Shown one piece after another: positions 25,831-34,592 of a DNA stretch of 38,972 nt (positions within the stretch are counted from its first letter, which is position 1; each line of letters starts with the position of its first letter). The notes under the pieces are model-generated. The model ran no database searches. It was not told the DNA's origin and saw only the letters and a list, made by a program, of their open reading frames with translations. The position numbers and the translations under genes were made by a program. Location of the stretch: assembly GCF_029946505.1 (NCBI RefSeq), contig NZ_JARZHG010000009.1, forward strand, positions 298,927 to 337,898, given 5' to 3'. Source of the DNA: Polyangium sp. y55x31. Lineage in GTDB: Bacteria; Myxococcota_A; Polyangia; Polyangiales; Polyangiaceae.

Positions 25831-26933
25831 TTCAGGGCCTTGTCGAGGACGTCGGCGTTCTTCTGGAGCAGCTTCTCGTAGGTCTCGGCGCCGGCGCTGC
25901 CGCCGATCGGATCGAGCTCGAAGAGCGGCAACTTCCCCTGATCGGCGATCACCTGCGCGGGCCTGCGATCGAGCTGCGGCTCGGAGAAAAGCGCCGCGGG
26001 CTTGGTCTTCTCCACCGCGCCGAGCACGTCCTTCACGTACCGCGCCGTCGGCTCCTTGCCGGGGAAGGGCTCGATCACGGCCGCGATCGTGAGGCCGTAG
26101 CGCTCCGCGAAATACCCCATCGAGCCGTGGAACGTGACGATCGTATTCTTCGTCCAGCCCTTCGCCCGCGCCTCGAGGTCCGCGTGCAGTTTGTCGAGCT
26201 CCGCCTCGACCGCCTTGCCGCGCGCCTTGTAGCCCTCGGCGCCCTTCGGATCGAGCTTCGAGAAGGCCTCCACGAGCTCGGGCACGACCGCCTTCATGCG
26301 CACCGGATCCAGCCAGAAATGCGGGTCCTCGGCGCCGTGCGCGTGGTGATGGCCGTGGTGGTCGTGCTCGCCCTTCGCCGCGCCCTTGGGCTCGGGCTTC
26401 GGCGCGTGATCGCCGTCGTCGTGCTCGCGACCATCGGCGTGCTCGTCGTGCTCCTTCTCGTGCTTCGCCTTGTCGGCGTCGTGATCGTCGTGGCCCTTCT
26501 CGTCGTGGTCTTCGCCGTCCTCCGCGGCCTCGGCGCCGACCTCTTCGGCCGTCATGCGCCGCGGGTTCGCCTTCGGGCCGAGCTGCACGATCGGCACGTC
26601 CGTGCCCGCGGCGCCACGCACGATCTTCTCCAGCCAGCCATCCATGCCGAGGCCGACCGAGACGCCGAGCTTGCTCTTCGCGACCTGCGCCATCTCCTTC
26701 GGCGTCGGGTCGTAGCTGTGCTCGGAGCGGCCCGGCGGAAGCACGAGCACGACGTCGAGGCCGTCACCCGCGACGCGACGCGCGATGTCCCAGAGCGGGA
26801 AGATCGAGACCGCGACGCGAGGTTTGTCCGAGGAGGCGGCGGGCCCGTCCTTGCTGCGGTTGCAGGCCGCGGCGACGAGCACGACGAGGACGAGGACGAT
26901 GGATCGCAGAACCGTGGCGAGTCTCGGCGTCAT
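25827..26933 (-). CDS. znuA: Zinc-binding lipoprotein of the ABC importer
   Basis: A 368-residue cluster A-I solute-binding protein. The signal peptide ends in lipobox VAAAC (Cys followed by NRSKD). The domain starts RVAVSIFPLWDIARRV. Metal ligands are expected from the His in SEHSYDPTPKEM, from DPHFWLDP, from VTFHGSMGYFAERY, and from the acidic residue near the C-terminus. Between the first two lies a loop of over 80 residues packed with His, Asp, Glu and Lys (for example HDEKGHDDHD and DHHGHHHAHG), the zinc-capture loop that marks ZnuA against manganese-binding homologues. The chosen ATG (26933) gives the signal peptide; the open frame extends upstream without family resemblance. It is the first gene of the long minus-strand operon. 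Confidence 0.93.
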   Translation of the reverse strand: MTPRLATVLRSIVLVLVVLVAAACNRSKDGPAASSDKPRVAVSIFPLWDIARRVAGDGLDVVLVLPPGRSEHSYDPTPKEMAQVAKSKLGVSVGLGMDGWLEKIVRGAAGTDVPIVQLGPKANPRRMTAEEVGAEAAEDGEDHDEKGHDDHDADKAKHEKEHDEHADGREHDDGDHAPKPEPKGAAKGEHDHHGHHHAHGAEDPHFWLDPVRMKAVVPELVEAFSKLDPKGAEGYKARGKAVEAELDKLHADLEARAKGWTKNTIVTFHGSMGYFAERYGLTIAAVIEPFPGKEPTARYVKDVLGAVEKTKPAALFSEPQLDRRPAQVIADQGKLPLFELDPIGGSAGAETYEKLLQKNADVLDKALK

Positions 26934-27063
26934 GAACAAGGCTTCCCCCCGGGCGAGGACCGGGGCGGCAGGATCGAAGCGAGGGGGAGTTCGTGTCAAG
27001 CAGGCTCGGATGCTGCTCGGGAGATGCCTCGACGTGGCCGCATAGTACGATGCGCCCCCTTCG
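26934..27063. promoter_or_regulatory. Divergent promoter gap between znuA and the GIDE-like gene
   Basis: This 130-base gap must hold the promoter for the whole znu-helicase operon and for the + strand gene. I searched by eye for a Zur-type AT-rich palindrome and saw none; the sequence is GC-rich throughout. A CATAGTACGATG stretch at 27041-27052 is the only AT-richer spot and faces the + strand gene. Confidence 0.35.
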
Positions 27064-28032
27064 ATGGCGTCCACGTCCCTCACCACGTCCAAAGCCAACC
27101 AGGCGTCGCTCGCCACGCGCGCCGCATTCCCTCGCGCCCGCGTGTGCGTCGACTGCCGCACGCTCCTCGGCCCCAAGGAAACGTGCGACGGCGGGCCCAA
27201 GCACCGCGTCGTTTCGGTCGACACGCCCACGGGACGCAACGCGCTGCGCACGGAGGTGTGGGGCCCGCCGTCGGTGCGCAGGCGCGCCAAACAGCTCGCG
27301 AAGGCCGGCGGCACGAGCCTCGGCGCAGGCACGATCTTCGAGGGTTGCAGCGGCTGCAGCGACTGCGGCAGCGTCGCGCTCGAAGGCGAGTTCGTCGCCG
27401 TCGTCGCCGTGATCGCGCTCATCGCGGCGGCCGGCGTCGCGCTCTACTGGCTCATCGCCAAGATCGTCGAGGCCATCCGCGCCTACCAGAACCGGCCTCG
27501 GCCGAACGGCGGGCTCACGAAGCCCCCGTCGCTCGGGCGCAAGGCCGGGCCGAGCGGGGTCGTGCTCGGACAAACCAGCATGCTCGCGCCCGCGACGGGC
27601 ACGTCGTGCGTCGCCTGGTCGCTCGATCTGCGCAACAAGCGGTTCCTCGGGACCGACCTCATGCTGCATGACGCCGAAACCTCGGGCTTCGAGGTCAAGC
27701 TCGACGACGGCACCAGCCTGCGTGTCCCCGGCGGCCGCATTCGCATCGAAGGCCCGAAAGAGCGGGTCGATCGCTCGGACGCGCCGCCCGTCGACGAGTT
27801 CGTCCAGACAATCTCGCACGAGGACGACCCCGAGGACGCCGGGCTCGATCCCTTCCCCTTCGACACGGTCGACGAGATCGTGATCCGTCCGGGCGATCGG
27901 GTGCGTGTCTATGGCGAGCTCGAGCGCGAGGTGGATCCGGAGGCGCCCGGCGGCTATCGCGCGCCGAACGCGCTCCTCGTGCCCAAAGGCGTGCCTGCCA
28001 TTCGCGTGGAGCGGCAATTGGAGCAGAAATAG
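27064..28032 (+). CDS. Membrane protein with N-terminal zinc-finger cysteines and GIDE-like C-terminal region
   Basis: A 322-residue protein. The N-terminus has a CVDC pair and a further Cys (CVDCRTLLGPKETC), then CSGCSDC at about residue 95, which may bind metal. One membrane helix follows (VVAVIALIAAAGVALYWLI, about 110-128). The C-terminal half has a TGTSCVAWSLDL segment, then FEVKLDDGTSLRVPGG, and later DRVRVYGELEREVDP. That order resembles bacterial GIDE-domain proteins (small beta domain of the mitochondrial E3 ligase MULAN family), but I hold this tentatively. It starts 130 bases from znuA and is followed after 10 bases by the nitrilase gene, whose AGGAGG overlaps its stop codon. Confidence 0.65.
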   Translation: MASTSLTTSKANQASLATRAAFPRARVCVDCRTLLGPKETCDGGPKHRVVSVDTPTGRNALRTEVWGPPSVRRRAKQLAKAGGTSLGAGTIFEGCSGCSDCGSVALEGEFVAVVAVIALIAAAGVALYWLIAKIVEAIRAYQNRPRPNGGLTKPPSLGRKAGPSGVVLGQTSMLAPATGTSCVAWSLDLRNKRFLGTDLMLHDAETSGFEVKLDDGTSLRVPGGRIRIEGPKERVDRSDAPPVDEFVQTISHEDDPEDAGLDPFPFDTVDEIVIRPGDRVRVYGELEREVDPEAPGGYRAPNALLVPKGVPAIRVERQLEQK

Positions 28033-28042
28033 GAGGCCCGAG

Positions 28043-29095
28043 ATGCCCCAGAAGGTCGAGCTCGCCGCCTGCCAGGTCCACGTCACGCCCGACGATTACG
28101 CCTCCGCCGAGGCCTTCGAGGCGATGCTGGATCGCGTCGGCGACAAACTCTCGAAGAGCCGCGCGCGCCTCGCGAGCGGCGCGTACGAGCACCCTTGCCT
28201 CGCCGTCTTCCCCGAGATGATCGGCGGCTTCTTGCCGCTCGCCGGCCGCCTCGACGCCGTCCGCGCGGCGCGCACCGTCGACGAGGCGCTCACGAAGGTC
28301 GCGATCCGCTCGCCCTTCCGCATGGCGTCCGCGATGCTCCGCGGCAAGACGATCCGCACGGGCGTCGGTTTTCTCCTCGCGGTCGCCCCGGGGGTGCGGC
28401 GCATCTATCGCGAGGCCTTCTCCCGCTTCGCGCGCCGCTACGAGGCCTGGACCGTCGCCGGCAGCGCGCTCTTGCCTCGCAATGCCCACGGAAACCTCGC
28501 CGACTCCTTTTCGCCGGCCGAGGGGCGCGTCTACAACACCTCCTACACCTTCAATCCCACGGGCCGCCACGTCGGCGTCTCGCGCAAGGTGAACCTCGTC
28601 CCCACGGTCGAGGACACGCTCGGCCTCTCGCCGGGCCGGCGCGGCGAGCTCATGCCGTTCTCCACGCCGTTCGGCCAGGTCGGCACGCTCATCTGTTACG
28701 ACGGCTTCTCCGTCCCGCACACCCCGCGCGAGCCCGACTTCTGCCCCTTGCTCTCCCATTACGACGATCACGGCTGCAGCGTCGTCGCCCACCCCGCCGC
28801 GAATTTCTGGCCGTGGGAGACGCCTTGGACCTTCGGCGGAATGGACGGAAGCCTGATTCGCAAGGAGCAATGGCTCGCCGAGGGGCTCTTCTCGCAGATG
28901 GAGAGCGCCCCGCTCCGCGCCGTGCGTTACGGCGTGACCGCGCAGCTCCTCGGCCGGGTCTTCGACAGCCACTTCGACGGCCGCTCGCAGATCCTCGCCA
29001 AGGACGGCTCTTCCGTGCGCATCCTCGCCGAGGCGGCGCGCGGCGACGCGTCGCCCGAGGCCGAGGAAGTGCTCCTCCGCGTGGTCGAGGTATAG
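28043..29095 (+). CDS. Carbon-nitrogen hydrolase (nitrilase superfamily)
   Basis: A 350-residue enzyme with the complete Glu-Lys-Cys triad: Glu58 in VFPEMIGG, Lys182 in SRKVNLVP, and nucleophile Cys218 in GTLICYDGF. It is longer than the 270-300 residues common in the superfamily because of an insert between the first two motifs (about 75-150). The family hydrolyses amides or nitriles, often in nitrogen recycling or metabolite repair. The substrate is not evident; the NPTG and WPWETPW stretches do not match a subfamily I know. ATG 28043 was chosen because AGGAGG (28031-28036) lies seven bases upstream and the fold starts with VELAACQVHV. Confidence 0.85.
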   Translation: MPQKVELAACQVHVTPDDYASAEAFEAMLDRVGDKLSKSRARLASGAYEHPCLAVFPEMIGGFLPLAGRLDAVRAARTVDEALTKVAIRSPFRMASAMLRGKTIRTGVGFLLAVAPGVRRIYREAFSRFARRYEAWTVAGSALLPRNAHGNLADSFSPAEGRVYNTSYTFNPTGRHVGVSRKVNLVPTVEDTLGLSPGRRGELMPFSTPFGQVGTLICYDGFSVPHTPREPDFCPLLSHYDDHGCSVVAHPAANFWPWETPWTFGGMDGSLIRKEQWLAEGLFSQMESAPLRAVRYGVTAQLLGRVFDSHFDGRSQILAKDGSSVRILAEAARGDASPEAEEVLLRVVEV

Positions 29096-29148
29096 ACATC
29101 CCCGCGTCGGGGTCTTACCTTCGGGCGCCTCCGAGGACGACCGCGATC

Positions 29149-29424
29149 ATGAATCAACCGAACCCGTGGATCCTGCTCATGGGAGGCTTCGCGCTCTTCA
29201 ACGTCGCGGGCATGGCGTACGGGATCAAGGCGCCGGAGTGGGCGAAGATCGCCGCGGCGCTCGCCTGCGGGCTGCTCGGCGTCGTCTGCATCGTGCTCGC
29301 GTTCAAGCGGCAGTTCGGCAAGAAGCCGGTCCCGCCGCCGAAGGTCGAAAAACGCGCCACGCGCGCGCAGAAGCCCGCAGCCCCGCGCCCCACGCGGGCG
29401 AGCGACGCGGGCGACGTCTCGTAG
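29149..29424 (+). CDS. Short membrane protein with basic tail
   Basis: A 91-residue protein with two hydrophobic segments (WILLMGGFALFNVAGMAYGI and KIAAALACGLLGVVCIVLAF), followed by a Lys/Arg/Pro/Ala-rich tail of about 38 residues that should stay in the cytoplasm by the positive-inside rule. No family recognised. It stands 53 bases after the nitrilase gene and 12 before the methyltransferase gene, so it probably belongs to the same transcript. Confidence 0.6.
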   Translation: MNQPNPWILLMGGFALFNVAGMAYGIKAPEWAKIAAALACGLLGVVCIVLAFKRQFGKKPVPPPKVEKRATRAQKPAAPRPTRASDAGDVS

Positions 29425-29436
29425 AAAGGACGCTCG

Positions 29437-30084
29437 GTGTCGCGCGCGTCCGGCTCGACCTCCCGCGACCACGCGCGCAGGGCCCTGCTCGCCGACCTCG
29501 CCGCGGGCCGCACCGTCTCCGACCTCGCCTTCGATCGGCTCTACCCCGAGCGCATTCGCAAACTCTCGAATCGATACTGGACCCCGGTCCACGTGGCCCG
29601 CCACGCCGCATTCCTGTTCGCGAAGCACGGCGCGCGCCGCGTGCTCGACATCGGCGCCGGCATGGGAAAGTTCTGCGCCATCGCCGCGATCACCACGGAC
29701 GTCGAGTTTTCCGGCGTCGAGCAACGGGAACACCTCGTCACCGCCGGCCGGGAGGTCGTCGCGACGTACGCCATTCCGCGCGTCACCTTGATCCACGGCA
29801 CGCTCGACGACGTCGATTTCGACGCGTACGACGGGTTTTACCTGTTCAACCCCTTCGAGGAGGGCACCTTCGCGCCCTCGCAATGGGTCGACCGGACGAT
29901 CCCGCTCTCCGAGGAGCGCGCCTCGGGGGACGTCGCCCGGGTCGAGGCCGCGCTCGCGCGGGCCCGGCGCGGCACGTGTGTCGTGACCTTTCACGGATTC
30001 GGCGGCGCGATTCCCAAGGGATTCGTGCACCTGCCCGAGGAGACACGCGGCGTTCCGTTCCTGCGGCTCTGGGTGAAGGACTGA
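29437..30084 (+). CDS. SAM-dependent methyltransferase-like protein
   Basis: A 215-residue class I methyltransferase fold: VLDIGAGMGKFC (about 69-80) is motif I, the acidic residue in FSGVEQRE ends strand 2, TLIHGTLDDVDF is motif II, and YDGFYLFNPFEEG is the motif III/IV strand with NPF in the catalytic position. NPF/NPPY-type motifs are seen in N-methylating enzymes, but many uncharacterised members share this form. The target is not known. The start is GTG 29437, with AAAGGA six bases upstream. Confidence 0.75.
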   Translation: MSRASGSTSRDHARRALLADLAAGRTVSDLAFDRLYPERIRKLSNRYWTPVHVARHAAFLFAKHGARRVLDIGAGMGKFCAIAAITTDVEFSGVEQREHLVTAGREVVATYAIPRVTLIHGTLDDVDFDAYDGFYLFNPFEEGTFAPSQWVDRTIPLSEERASGDVARVEAALARARRGTCVVTFHGFGGAIPKGFVHLPEETRGVPFLRLWVKD

Positions 30085-30134
30085 GTCTGCGACGAGGGTG
30101 GCGCGGGCGCGCTTTCCGCTGGTAAGCTCGCTCG

Positions 30135-31352
30135 GTGCTCGACGACCTCGATTTCGGCACGCGCTCCCGGGTGCTCGGCGCGATCTGCGCCTTCGCGCTC
30201 GCGCTCTTTTTGCTCGCGCTCGCGTTCGGCATCCTCGCGGCGCCGTTCCACATGCATCCCGTGCTCGCCGCGCTGCTCAAGGGGTTCATCGTGCTCCTCC
30301 TCGGCTCGATCGGCGCGGTCCTGCTATCCCTCGCCGCGCAGACCCTCATGGGCAAGCGCGAAAAGACCCCGGGCGTGCCCGACGAGGCGCTCGCCCATTG
30401 CCTCACGTGCGGCGAGCGCACCCCGAACGACGCCGTTTGCCCCGTCTGCGGCGAGCCGCCTTGCGACCGGTCCCACGCGTTCACCGTCAACAAAGAAGGC
30501 TGGGCAGGCTCGGTTTTCGGGCTTGCGCTCTTCGGAGCCCTCCTGTGCCTCGGGCTCTTCGTCCTCATCGGGCCTTATCACGACGGTGAGCGCCGCGTCT
30601 GGGTGCTGCTCGCTTGCGGCGCGCTCGGATTGCTCCTGCTCGCCGTGGGCGGCGCGGGCGTCTTCGGCTCGATCCTCACGTTGCGGAGCGCGCTCGGGGG
30701 CGAGTCGACCCTCCAGTACGCGGTCACCAGCACGGAGTGGCGTGCGAGCGGATCGGGATCGGCCTCGTGGGGCAAGCTCATTTGGCTCGCGGGCCATGGG
30801 CGTGTGGTCTCGCCGCTCTCGCCCTCCCCGAGGAGCGAGGGCGGCTATCGGGTATCGCCGGGTGACATCCAATTCGCGGAAATGGTCGCGACCCTCGACG
30901 CCGCGGGCATCGTGCATCTCACGGACGTGACGATGTACGACTATCTCCTCGGCGACAAACCCGAAAACGGAGCCCGCCCGCGCGCTCGACGAAACGGCCC
31001 GCTCCCGTTCACCCGCACGAAAAAGCGATCCCTCCGCATCCGGCTCGCGCCCTTCTTCCGCACGGCGACGCCGGAAGGCGAGTACGACGATGGCCTCTCG
31101 GACGTCTACGTCATGGATGAGCTCCTCGCCTCCGAACCTCGGAACGCCGTGAGCCGTTTCTTCGCGCAATACCTGCTCCAGGAGGCGGACGTCCGAGAGC
31201 TCCGCCAAAGGCTCGACGAAAACCCCGTGCACCGCGCTCAGGCGCTCACGCACGCGCGCGCCCTGCGCGAGGGCGGGATCGTCGTCGCGCAAGAGCTCGT
31301 CGACGTCGTGCTCGGCGCCCTGGGCGACACGAACGCGAACCCGACGGCTTAA
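30135..31352 (+). CDS. Multi-pass membrane protein with zinc-ribbon
   Basis: A 405-residue protein. Two hydrophobic segments (AFALALFLLALAFGILA; GFIVLLLGSIGAVLLSL) precede a zinc ribbon CLTCGERTPNDAVCPVCG at about residues 88-105. Two more membrane segments follow (SVFGLALFGALLCLGLFVLI; VLLACGALGLLLLAVGGAG). The remaining 200 residues are soluble. No family is recognised. The ribbon probably lies in the cytoplasm. The start is a GTG at 30135; no strong ribosome site is seen. The stop shares TTAA (31349-31352) with the convergent gloB stop. Confidence 0.65.
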   Translation: MLDDLDFGTRSRVLGAICAFALALFLLALAFGILAAPFHMHPVLAALLKGFIVLLLGSIGAVLLSLAAQTLMGKREKTPGVPDEALAHCLTCGERTPNDAVCPVCGEPPCDRSHAFTVNKEGWAGSVFGLALFGALLCLGLFVLIGPYHDGERRVWVLLACGALGLLLLAVGGAGVFGSILTLRSALGGESTLQYAVTSTEWRASGSGSASWGKLIWLAGHGRVVSPLSPSPRSEGGYRVSPGDIQFAEMVATLDAAGIVHLTDVTMYDYLLGDKPENGARPRARRNGPLPFTRTKKRSLRIRLAPFFRTATPEGEYDDGLSDVYVMDELLASEPRNAVSRFFAQYLLQEADVRELRQRLDENPVHRAQALTHARALREGGIVVAQELVDVVLGALGDTNANPTA

Positions 31353-32113
31353 CGGAACCCGTCCTTCGCGGCCCGCACCTTCCCGAGCGTCTCGGCCCCG
31401 TTCGCCCCGCCAAACTTCGCCCGCAGGCTCGGCTCATCCACGCGCAAGAACGGATTCGTCCGGTGCTCCTCCGCCATCGTGGAAGGCACCGTGGGCTCGC
31501 CGCGGCTGCGTTTGTCCTGGGCCGCTTCGAGCGCGCGCTTCACGTCCTCGTTTTCGGGCTCCGCGAACGCGGCGAATCGCAGGTTGCTCACGGTATACTC
31601 GTGCCCGCAATAAAGCTTCGTCTCGCCCGGGAGGTGTCCGAGCTTCTGGCACAAAGCGGCATACATCATGGCGGGTGTGCCCTCGAAGAGCCGCCCGCAG
31701 CCCGCGACGAACATCGTATCCCCGGTAAAAACCGCGTTCTTCACGACGTACGCCACCGCGCCGAGTGTATGTCCCGGCACGTGAATCGGTCGGAACGTGA
31801 GACTCGCCACCTCGAACGGCGTCCCTTCCTCCACCCCGACCGTCTGCCCTGGAATCCGCCCCTGTGCCAGATCACTCGCGTGTCCGTAGACGGGCACGTC
31901 TCTGAAGCGGCTCCGCAGCGCCTCGTTGGCGCCCACGTGGTCCCAGTGGTGGTGCGTGTTCAGGATGGCCACGAGATCGAGCCCCTCGCGCGCGAGGGCC
32001 GCGAGCACCGGCTCCGCTTCCGAAGGATCCACGACCACCGCTTCGCGCCGCCCCTCGTCGGCCACGAGATACGCATAGTTGTCGCTCAAACAGGGGACGG
32101 TGACGACGCGCAT
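31349..32113 (-). CDS. gloB: Hydroxyacylglutathione hydrolase (glyoxalase II)
   Basis: A 254-residue metallo-beta-lactamase-fold hydrolase. It begins VTVPCLSDNYAYLV, the usual GloB opening. THHHWDH is at 53-59 (metal ligands His54, His56, Asp58, His59), PGHTLGAV at about 114 and FTGDTMFVAGCGRLFEG at about 138. KLYCGHEYT follows at about 167, with its metal-ligand His. It cleaves S-D-lactoylglutathione to D-lactate and glutathione, finishing methylglyoxal detoxification. Length and motifs match the family throughout. The start is ATG 32113; the frame extends upstream without resemblance. Confidence 0.94.
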   Translation of the reverse strand: MRVVTVPCLSDNYAYLVADEGRREAVVVDPSEAEPVLAALAREGLDLVAILNTHHHWDHVGANEALRSRFRDVPVYGHASDLAQGRIPGQTVGVEEGTPFEVASLTFRPIHVPGHTLGAVAYVVKNAVFTGDTMFVAGCGRLFEGTPAMMYAALCQKLGHLPGETKLYCGHEYTVSNLRFAAFAEPENEDVKRALEAAQDKRSRGEPTVPSTMAEEHRTNPFLRVDEPSLRAKFGGANGAETLGKVRAAKDGFR

Positions 32114-32300
32114 GGAGCACACCCTACTTCGCCCGCCCTCGCTCCTCAAGAGATGCCGCTTGTGCCATCCGTCCTCGCCCCTCCTGGCATCGGCGCCTCG
32201 ATGGCACACTCCGGCACCACGACACAGCCCCATTTCACGTGGAAATTCAAGGGACCCGTCCCGAGCGCCCGGTGGCCCGGCGCTTGCTCGATGGGCGGGC

Positions 32301-34526
32301 ATGATGAAACACGCTCGCTCCGCCTGGTGGCTCTTCGCTTCGCTTCTCCCCCTCTCCGCGGCCGGTTATGGCTGCAGCGGCACGGTCGACTCGCCCAAGC
32401 CGGTGACGGCCGAGGCGCGCGGCACGCTGACGCAGGCCCAGAGCTGCGCCGATCTCGAGCAGATGCTCAAGCAGGACGCGGTCGCGAAGATGAACGCGCA
32501 GATCGACGCGATCATCGCCGAGATCGAGGCCAACGGCGGTTACTGGGGCTACCCCGATTACGGCTGGGAAGACGGCGGCCAGGTCGGCTCCTCGGGCAGC
32601 GGCTTCCCCGAACCTCCCCCCGGCGGCACGGGCGGATCGGGCGGCGGCGCAGGCACGGGCGGCTCGGGCGGCGCCAGCGGTGATCCGAGCAGCGGCGGCG
32701 ACGGCAATGGCACGCCCCCCGAGCACTCCGAGACGAACACGCAGGTCGCGGGCGTCGACGAGGCCGACATCCTCAAGACGGACGGCAATTACCTCTACCT
32801 GCTCCACGGCCAGAGCCTCGAGGTCCTGAAGTCCTTCCCCGCCTCGGATCTCGCGATCAACACGACCACGGCGGTCGAGGGCAACCCGATCGAGATGTTC
32901 GTGACCGAGGACCAGCTCGTCATCTACTCGCAGGTCGACGGCTCGCAGCTCTACACGGACGCGGGCGTCGAGCCGCGCTCGCCGTATTACGATTACTACG
33001 GCGGGGGCGTGGCCTACGACGGGTATTACAACCCGTATTACGCGCCGCTCACGAAGATCACGGTCCTCGGCCTCGAGGCCGGGCAGACGACGGGCGTGCA
33101 GAAGGAGGTCTATTTCGAGGGCAACTACGCCTCCTCGCGCCGCGTGGGCCAGCACGTGCGCACGGTGCTCTCCGGCGGCCAGCACGGCCCGGCGCTCAGC
33201 TACTACCCCTCGTTCGAGAACGAATCCGATTACCCGCAGACGGTCGACGGCTGGGTTGCGGCGTTCGAGGACCTCCGCTTCAAGAACGCGCTCGCCATTT
33301 ACGGCTCGACCCTGAACGACTGGCTGCCCTACCGCTTCGAGAAGAGCAATGGCGCCGTCTCGGTCGTCCCGCCGAGCTGCGGCTCGTATTACGTGCCCAG
33401 CGAGGGCTCGACGGCGTACGGCCTCGTGCAGGTGCAATCGTTCGCCCTCGACAACCTCCAGGCGCCCGTCGTCGAGACGAGCATCGTCGGCAGCGTGAGC
33501 ACCGTGTATGCGAACGCGGATTCGCTCTACCTGGCGGCGCAGTCCTGGAAGGACCCGTCGTACAACTGGAGCCTGCCCGTCGAGGCCGTCGACACCACGG
33601 AGACGTTCGTCCACAAGTTCGACCTCGCGACGAACCCGGCGCAGCCGGCCTACGTCGCCACCGGCACGGTGCCCGGCCAGGTGAAGAACCAGTTCTCGCT
33701 CGACGAGAAGGACGGCCTGCTCCGCATTGCGACGACGCGGCAGCTCGCCTCGCAGACGGACTGGACGTCCTCGAACTCCGTGTACGTCCTCGGCCAGAGC
33801 GAGGACAAACTCGTGCAGGTCGGCGCCGTCACGGACCTCGCCCCCGGCGAGCAGATCTATTCGACGCGGTTCATCGGCGACCGTGGTTATGTCGTGACGT
33901 TCCGCCAGGTCGACCCGCTCTTCGTGATCGACCTCTCGACGCCCGAGGCCCCCGCTGTCCTCGCCGAGCTCAAGATCCCGGGTTTCAGCGAGTACATGCA
34001 CCCGATCGACGACAACCACCTGCTCACGATCGGCCAGGACGCCACGAATGAAGGCCAGGTCATCGGCCTCGCGCTGCAGGTCTTCGACGTGACGAATCCG
34101 ACGGCGCCGGCGCTGATGCACAAGTACACGTTCTCGGGCGCGGAGTCCGGTTATTCGGAGGCGTCGTACAACCACAAGGCGTTCAACTGGTATGGCCCGA
34201 AGAACCTGCTCGCGTTCCCCTTCAGCGGCTGGAACCCGAACACGGGTAACATGAAGAGCTCGCTCGAGCTCTTCGACGTGACGCTCGACGGCGGCATCGT
34301 GAAGCGCGGCTCGATCGACCACACGAACTTCTTCCAGTCCGATCCGTACGGCTACTGCGGCGGCTACTACGGCGTCGACGTTCGCCGCGGCGTGTTCATC
34401 GACGATTACGTCTACGCGATCTCGTACGGCGGCGTGACCGCGAGCGACGTGACCAGCCCCGAGACGATCGTCTCCTCCGTCGCCCTGCCCCAGCCGAGCC
34501 AGCCCTACGGCTACTGCGGGTTCTGA
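32301..34526 (+). CDS. Secreted beta-propeller-domain lipoprotein with Gly/Ser linker
   Basis: A 741-residue protein. The signal peptide ends near SAAGYGC, with a lipobox-like end. A short helical region (SCADLEQMLKQDAVAKMN) is followed by a flexible Gly/Ser/Thr-rich linker (about residues 95-140; GGTGGSGGGAGTGGSGG). The rest matches the beta-propeller lipoprotein family whose hallmark is TNTQVAGVDEADILKTDG, here at about 145-162. Later blades include DRGYVVTFRQVDPLFVIDLS and a conserved DDNHLLTIGQD. The family is common in bacteria and archaea and has no defined activity. It is probably lipid-anchored at the cell surface. It carries many Tyr-rich stretches (PYYDYYGGG, GYYNPYY), uncommon elsewhere in the window. 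Confidence 0.88.
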   Translation: MMKHARSAWWLFASLLPLSAAGYGCSGTVDSPKPVTAEARGTLTQAQSCADLEQMLKQDAVAKMNAQIDAIIAEIEANGGYWGYPDYGWEDGGQVGSSGSGFPEPPPGGTGGSGGGAGTGGSGGASGDPSSGGDGNGTPPEHSETNTQVAGVDEADILKTDGNYLYLLHGQSLEVLKSFPASDLAINTTTAVEGNPIEMFVTEDQLVIYSQVDGSQLYTDAGVEPRSPYYDYYGGGVAYDGYYNPYYAPLTKITVLGLEAGQTTGVQKEVYFEGNYASSRRVGQHVRTVLSGGQHGPALSYYPSFENESDYPQTVDGWVAAFEDLRFKNALAIYGSTLNDWLPYRFEKSNGAVSVVPPSCGSYYVPSEGSTAYGLVQVQSFALDNLQAPVVETSIVGSVSTVYANADSLYLAAQSWKDPSYNWSLPVEAVDTTETFVHKFDLATNPAQPAYVATGTVPGQVKNQFSLDEKDGLLRIATTRQLASQTDWTSSNSVYVLGQSEDKLVQVGAVTDLAPGEQIYSTRFIGDRGYVVTFRQVDPLFVIDLSTPEAPAVLAELKIPGFSEYMHPIDDNHLLTIGQDATNEGQVIGLALQVFDVTNPTAPALMHKYTFSGAESGYSEASYNHKAFNWYGPKNLLAFPFSGWNPNTGNMKSSLELFDVTLDGGIVKRGSIDHTNFFQSDPYGYCGGYYGVDVRRGVFIDDYVYAISYGGVTASDVTSPETIVSSVALPQPSQPYGYCGF

Positions 34527-34534
34527 AAAACGAA

Positions 34535-34579
34535 CGCCGCGCCCCGAGGCCCTCTCCTCCCCCGCCTCGGGGCGCGGCG
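34535..34579 (-). terminator. Strong hairpin terminator shared by convergent genes
   Basis: A perfect 16-base-pair stem (34535-34550 with 34564-34579; arms CGCCGCGCCCCGAGGC and its complement) with a 13-base pyrimidine loop. On the minus strand the stem is followed by GTTCG and then TTTTT, a proper T tract, so it should terminate the GNAT gene. On the + strand there is no T run, but the stem may still stop readthrough from the beta-propeller gene, whose stop lies nine bases upstream. Confidence 0.85.
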
Positions 34580-34592
34580 ATTCCCCTCGCTC

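Noticed and set aside
26934-27063. Zur box upstream of znuA
   Set aside because: I looked for an AT-rich palindrome of the TGTTATAACATAACA type on both strands and found none; the regulator may use a different site.
32620-32700. GGC/GGA-rich repeat in the beta-propeller gene as a tandem DNA repeat
   Set aside because: It encodes a flexible Gly/Ser/Thr linker with irregular units and stays in frame; no exact tandem unit is seen.
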